A stretch of DNA of 8,415 bases from an uncultured Opitutales bacterium (GTDB lineage Bacteria > Verrucomicrobiota > Verrucomicrobiia > Opitutales > Intestinicryptomonadaceae), in NCBI GenBank assembly GCA_900552245.1, contig URYY01000096.1, positions 1 through 8,415 of the forward strand. The letters are read 5' to 3'. This document shows, one piece after another, positions 5,224-8,415 of this stretch. Below the pieces are notes generated by a model. That model worked only from the letters and a program-made list of their open reading frames with translations. It was not told where the DNA came from and searched no databases. The stretch's first letter is position 1, and every line of letters starts with the position of its first letter. The position numbers and the translations under genes are program-made.

Positions 5224-8200
5224 TTAGCTTACTACATCCACCGATAGGTATCTGCTGACGTCAACTCCACCCTTTCTAGCCTCGTAATCTGCGAGCTGCT
5301 CCTTGTCGATAGTCACAAAATTTACGTATTTTGCGCTTGGATTTGCAAGCCAGAGCCCGCATACGCTGGAAGGCGGATACATCATAAAGTTCTCCGTAAG
5401 CCTTATTCCCGTCTTTTTTTCAACGTTTAAAAGCTCCCAAATTGTCGCCTTCTCTGAGTGGTCGCCCCACATCTTGTAGCCGCAGGCTGGGCGAACACCC
5501 ATGCAGCTTGCAAAGGGGCGCATTTTAATTTCATTTATGTAGCGCGCGTAGGCCTCGGCAAGCATATTGCAGAGAGTCGCAGCCAAAATAGACCGGTACT
5601 CATCGCCCTGCGCCTTCAGGCTTTCGACGTAGTTCTGAGCCTCCACTCCCGCAGTTGCCGCAAAAAGCCCGACGCAATCCGTAAGTCCGCTTTCCCGCGG
5701 CGCTACAAAATCAGCCGCACACGCGCAAACACCGTTTGTTGGCTTTTGGTTTCTAAAGAAGTGCAAAACTCCCAGAACCTTATCGTCAGCCCTGTGCAAA
5801 ACTATGTCGTTTTGCCTTGAATTTGCCCTAAAGAAGCGCCACACCGCCTTGGGGCGCGCAACTTTCTTTAAGTTCTCAAGCTCGCCTTGAGCATCTTTTA
5901 AAAGATTCTTTCTGGCATCTTCATGTTCCACACCCTTTGAAGCTCCCTCAAGCTCCCAGGCAGAATAGAGCATATTCCAAGACAGAAACTTCTCGAGCTC
6001 TTCCACCGAATGGTCGCCGAGCCACAAGTCGAAACTCGCCGGCTTTGCGATATCCTCCTTTTTAAACTCCAAGGCGACTTTCTTTTGGCAGGCCTGAGCG
6101 TAGGGCAAAACCAGAGGGGCTTGGCCGCCAGAGCTTTCAAAGTCCTCTTTTAGTTTGCGCTGGCTCTCCTTGAGTTTCCTCGAAAATTCGCCGCTATCCG
6201 AAATTAAGTTTGAGCAGGCCTCCGCAACTACCGAGGCGTCTTCAACCCGCATGATGCTTCCGCTGTAAAGCGGCGCGAGTTTTACGGCCGTATGCAGCGT
6301 GCTCGTGCTCGCCCCGCCCACGATAATCGGAACTTTCATATTCTCGCGCTCAAAGAGCTTTGCCACGTTTGCCATCTCGTTTAAAGAGGGTGTTATCAGG
6401 GCGCTTAAGCCGACCAAGTCGGCGTCGCGGGCAGCCTCTAAAATCTTCTCGGCCTCGCACATAACGCCCAAATCGACAAGCTCGTAGCCGTTGCAAGTTA
6501 AGACCGAACCTACTATATTTTTACCTATGTCGTGCACGTCGCCCTTAACAGTGGCAATCACGACTTTGCCGCGCTTGGCGGAGGAATCTTTAGACATGTA
6601 CTTATCCAAGACAGCCACCGCCTTTTTCATGACTCTCGCGCTCTTTACCACCTGCGGCAAAAACATCTTGCCCTCGCCAAAGAGGTTTCCGACATGTTTC
6701 ATCGCAAGCATAAGCGGCCCCTCTATGACTTTTAGCGGGTCTTTTAACTCCGCGTAGAAGTGCTCCGTGACTGCCTCTATTTTATCGTCCAAGCCCTTTA
6801 CAAAACAGCGCTTCAACTTCTCATTCCAATCCAGAGACTCAAAGTCGTCATGGCGCGCATGAGACACCGCACTGGCACTGGCCTTTATGGATTCAGCCTT
6901 TTCAAGCAAGGCCTCCACTGCTCCATGCCCCTTATTTAAAATTACGGCCTCAACCAAATCCCGCAACTCAGGCTCTATATCGTCGTAGTTTGCAAGCATT
7001 CCTGCGTTTACGATTCCAAAGTCAAGCCCCGCCTTTCTAGCGTGGTATAGGAATACGGAATGCATAGCCTCCCTCACGGGATTATTGCCCCTAAATGCGA
7101 AAGATATATTGCTCACACCCGCGCTTGTGCGCGCGAGCGGGCAGAGCTTTTTAATTTCGCGCACGGCCTCTATAAAGTTCACGGCATACGCATCGTGCTC
7201 CGGAATGCCCGTTGCAACTGTAAGTACGTTTGCGTCAAAAATTATATCTTGCGGCTTTATTCCAACGCTCAAAAGCAGGTCGTAAGAGCGCTTGCAGATT
7301 CGCACCTTGTCCTCTTTAGTTACAGCCTGCCCCTTTTCGTCGAAGGCCATAACTAATATCGCAAAGCCGAATTTTTTAATCTCTAGAGCCTTGCTCAAGA
7401 AGGCCTCCTCGCCCTCCTTTAGGCTTATAGAATTTACTATGCCCTTGCCTTGAACGCACTTTAGCCCCGCAAGCAAAGTCTGCCAGTCGGAAGAATCTAT
7501 CATGGTGGGCACTCTCGCAATTTCGGGCTCGGCGGCTAGCATATTTAGAAACGTGCGCATGCAGGATTTTGAATCGAGCATGGCCTCGTCGAAATTTACG
7601 TCTATGGCATTTGCGCCGTTTTCAACCTGCGCGTGCGCTACCGACACTGCGTCTTGCCACCTGCCCTCGCGCACCATCTTTTTGAAGGCCAAGCTGCCCA
7701 TCACGTTCGTGCGCTCGCCGACAAAAACAAAGGGCGCGCCCGACTTTTTGAGGCGCAAGACTTCAAGCCCCGCCAAGCACATATCTTCAGACTCTTGCCT
7801 AGGCTTGCGCGGCGGATATTTTGAGCAGGCCTCCACAACTGCCTTAATGTGCTCCGGAGTCGTTCCGCAGCAGCCGCCTATTACATTCAAAAGGCCGTCG
7901 GCTGCGTAGGCTTGCAAGTGCCTCGCCATCTCCTCCGGACTTTGATCATAGCCGAACTTTGAGAGCGGATTGGGCAAGCCGGCATTCGGATAGCAATGGG
8001 TGTAGCACTCCGCAATTCTGTCGAACTCCTCTATGTAGGGGCGCATCTTTTCAGCCCCAAGCGAGCAATTTAAACCCACAAACAGCGGCTCTGCGTGCTT
8101 TATAGACTCGTAGAAAGCGGATATTGTCTGCCCGCTTAAAATTCTGCCCGACAAGTCGGAAACCGTCATGCTAACCGCTATCGGAATATCCAGAGAAATT

Positions 8201-8415
8201 TCATCTTTCAGCGTAAGATAGGCGTATATCGCGGCCTTTACATTCAGCGTGTCAAAACTAGTCTCAAGCAAGAATAGATCGACCCCGCCCTCGTAGAGGG
8301 CCCTCATCTGCTCGCGGTAGGAACTTTCAAGCTCGTCGAAAGTCACGGCGCGCGCCGCAGTGTCGTCGGAGTTTGGAGGTATGGAGGCGGTCTTATTCAT
8401 GGGCCCTATCGAGCC
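5224..8415 (-). CDS. metH: Cobalamin-dependent methionine synthase MetH (5' end outside window)
   Basis: MetH moves a methyl group from 5-methyltetrahydrofolate through cob(I)alamin to homocysteine, giving methionine and tetrahydrofolate in the cytoplasm. The frame is open to the window edge with 1063 codons; roughly 130 N-terminal residues seem to be missing. Numbering from the internal Met at 8400: the homocysteine domain (to about 195) has the zinc ligands Cys112 (GLNCSLG) and Cys177-Cys178 (GGCCGTTP). The folate domain (about 222-490) starts with FVGERTNVMGS. The cobalamin cap (about 515-605) has FGEGKMFLPQVVKSARVMK. The cobalamin domain (about 611-740) has GDVHDIGKN with lower-ligand His623, then SALITPSLNEM and VGGASTS. 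The reactivation domain (about 785-1050) keeps residues matching the E. coli SAM contacts: Glu949, Arg970, Tyr975 and Tyr1025. The loop between Glu949 and Arg970 is about 16 residues shorter than in E. coli, and RPAPGYPACP is replaced by RPACGYKMWG. rodA follows after 5 bases. The upstream control region, where a riboswitch could lie, is not visible. Confidence 0.97.
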   Translation of the reverse strand, partial: GSIGPMNKTASIPPNSDDTAARAVTFDELESSYREQMRALYEGGVDLFLLETSFDTLNVKAAIYAYLTLKDEISLDIPIAVSMTVSDLSGRILSGQTISAFYESIKHAEPLFVGLNCSLGAEKMRPYIEEFDRIAECYTHCYPNAGLPNPLSKFGYDQSPEEMARHLQAYAADGLLNVIGGCCGTTPEHIKAVVEACSKYPPRKPRQESEDMCLAGLEVLRLKKSGAPFVFVGERTNVMGSLAFKKMVREGRWQDAVSVAHAQVENGANAIDVNFDEAMLDSKSCMRTFLNMLAAEPEIARVPTMIDSSDWQTLLAGLKCVQGKGIVNSISLKEGEEAFLSKALEIKKFGFAILVMAFDEKGQAVTKEDKVRICKRSYDLLLSVGIKPQDIIFDANVLTVATGIPEHDAYAVNFIEAVREIKKLCPLARTSAGVSNISFAFRGNNPVREAMHSVFLYHARKAGLDFGIVNAGMLANYDDIEPELRDLVEAVILNKGHGAVEALLEKAESIKASASAVSHARHDDFESLDWNEKLKRCFVKGLDDKIEAVTEHFYAELKDPLKVIEGPLMLAMKHVGNLFGEGKMFLPQVVKSARVMKKAVAVLDKYMSKDSSAKRGKVVIATVKGDVHDIGKNIVGSVLTCNGYELVDLGVMCEAEKILEAARDADLVGLSALITPSLNEMANVAKLFERENMKVPIIVGGASTSTLHTAVKLAPLYSGSIMRVEDASVVAEACSNLISDSGEFSRKLKESQRKLKEDFESSGGQAPLVLPYAQACQKKVALEFKKEDIAKPASFDLWLGDHSVEELEKFLSWNMLYSAWELEGASKGVEHEDARKNLLKDAQGELENLKKVARPKAVWRFFRANSRQNDIVLHRADDKVLGVLHFFRNQKPTNGVCACAADFVAPRESGLTDCVGLFAATAGVEAQNYVESLKAQGDEYRSILAATLCNMLAEAYARYINEIKMRPFASCMGVRPACGYKMWGDHSEKATIWELLNVEKKTGIRLTENFMMYPPSSVCGLWLANPSAKYVNFVTIDKEQLADYEARKGGVDVSRYLSVDVVS

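Noticed and set aside
7502..7909. Plus-strand 135-residue frame opposite metH
   Set aside because: It lies wholly inside the conserved metH coding sequence and has no recognisable features.

Overview
This window is bacterial core-genome DNA with every supported gene on the minus strand, so the text below follows transcription from high to low coordinates. It shows five genes: metH (5' end outside the window), rodA, an RNase E/G-family gene (rng), nusA, and infB (3' end outside the window). I see no tRNA, rRNA, CRISPR array, insertion sequence, phage gene or plasmid function. Base composition looks even across the window and the plus-strand reading frames are shadows of the real genes.

Organism: a bacterium with a RodA-type elongation machinery, a full multi-domain cobalamin-dependent methionine synthase and a short NusA without the extra C-terminal repeats of enterobacteria. 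The general look of NusA, of the IF-2 N-terminus and of the RNase G with an N-terminal extension fits the PVC group, perhaps Verrucomicrobiota/Opitutae. That placement is an impression from remembered sequences, not a search, and I hold it weakly.

Region 1 (8415 to 2081): metH, rodA and rng form an apparent three-gene transcription unit. metH and rodA are 5 bases apart, rodA and rng 38 bases apart, and a strong intrinsic terminator lies just after rng. RodA polymerises peptidoglycan glycan strands for rod shape. RNase G genes are known neighbours of cell-shape genes in other bacteria (mreBCD-maf-rng in E. coli). MetH, which makes methionine from homocysteine, is the odd member.

Region 2 (2080 to 1851): a 309-base intergenic gap (1851 to 2159) that holds the rng terminator, a good -35 box with a weaker -10 box on the minus strand, and then a short leader with a second terminator-like hairpin and eight U residues before nusA. 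This last element is the most interesting thing here: it resembles a transcription attenuator, and NusA is itself a termination factor known to control its own leader in Bacillus subtilis.

Region 3 (1850 to 1): nusA followed after 40 bases by infB, the usual transcription/translation pair, but without rimP before nusA and without ylxR or ylxQ between the genes. Only the IF-2 N-terminal domain and part of its charged Pro/Ala/Lys/Glu linker are in the window.

I found no convincing new biological system. The points worth checking are the nusA leader, the shortened SAM-binding loop of MetH, the enlarged extracytoplasmic loop of RodA, the extra N-terminus of the RNase, and the metH-rodA-rng gene order.
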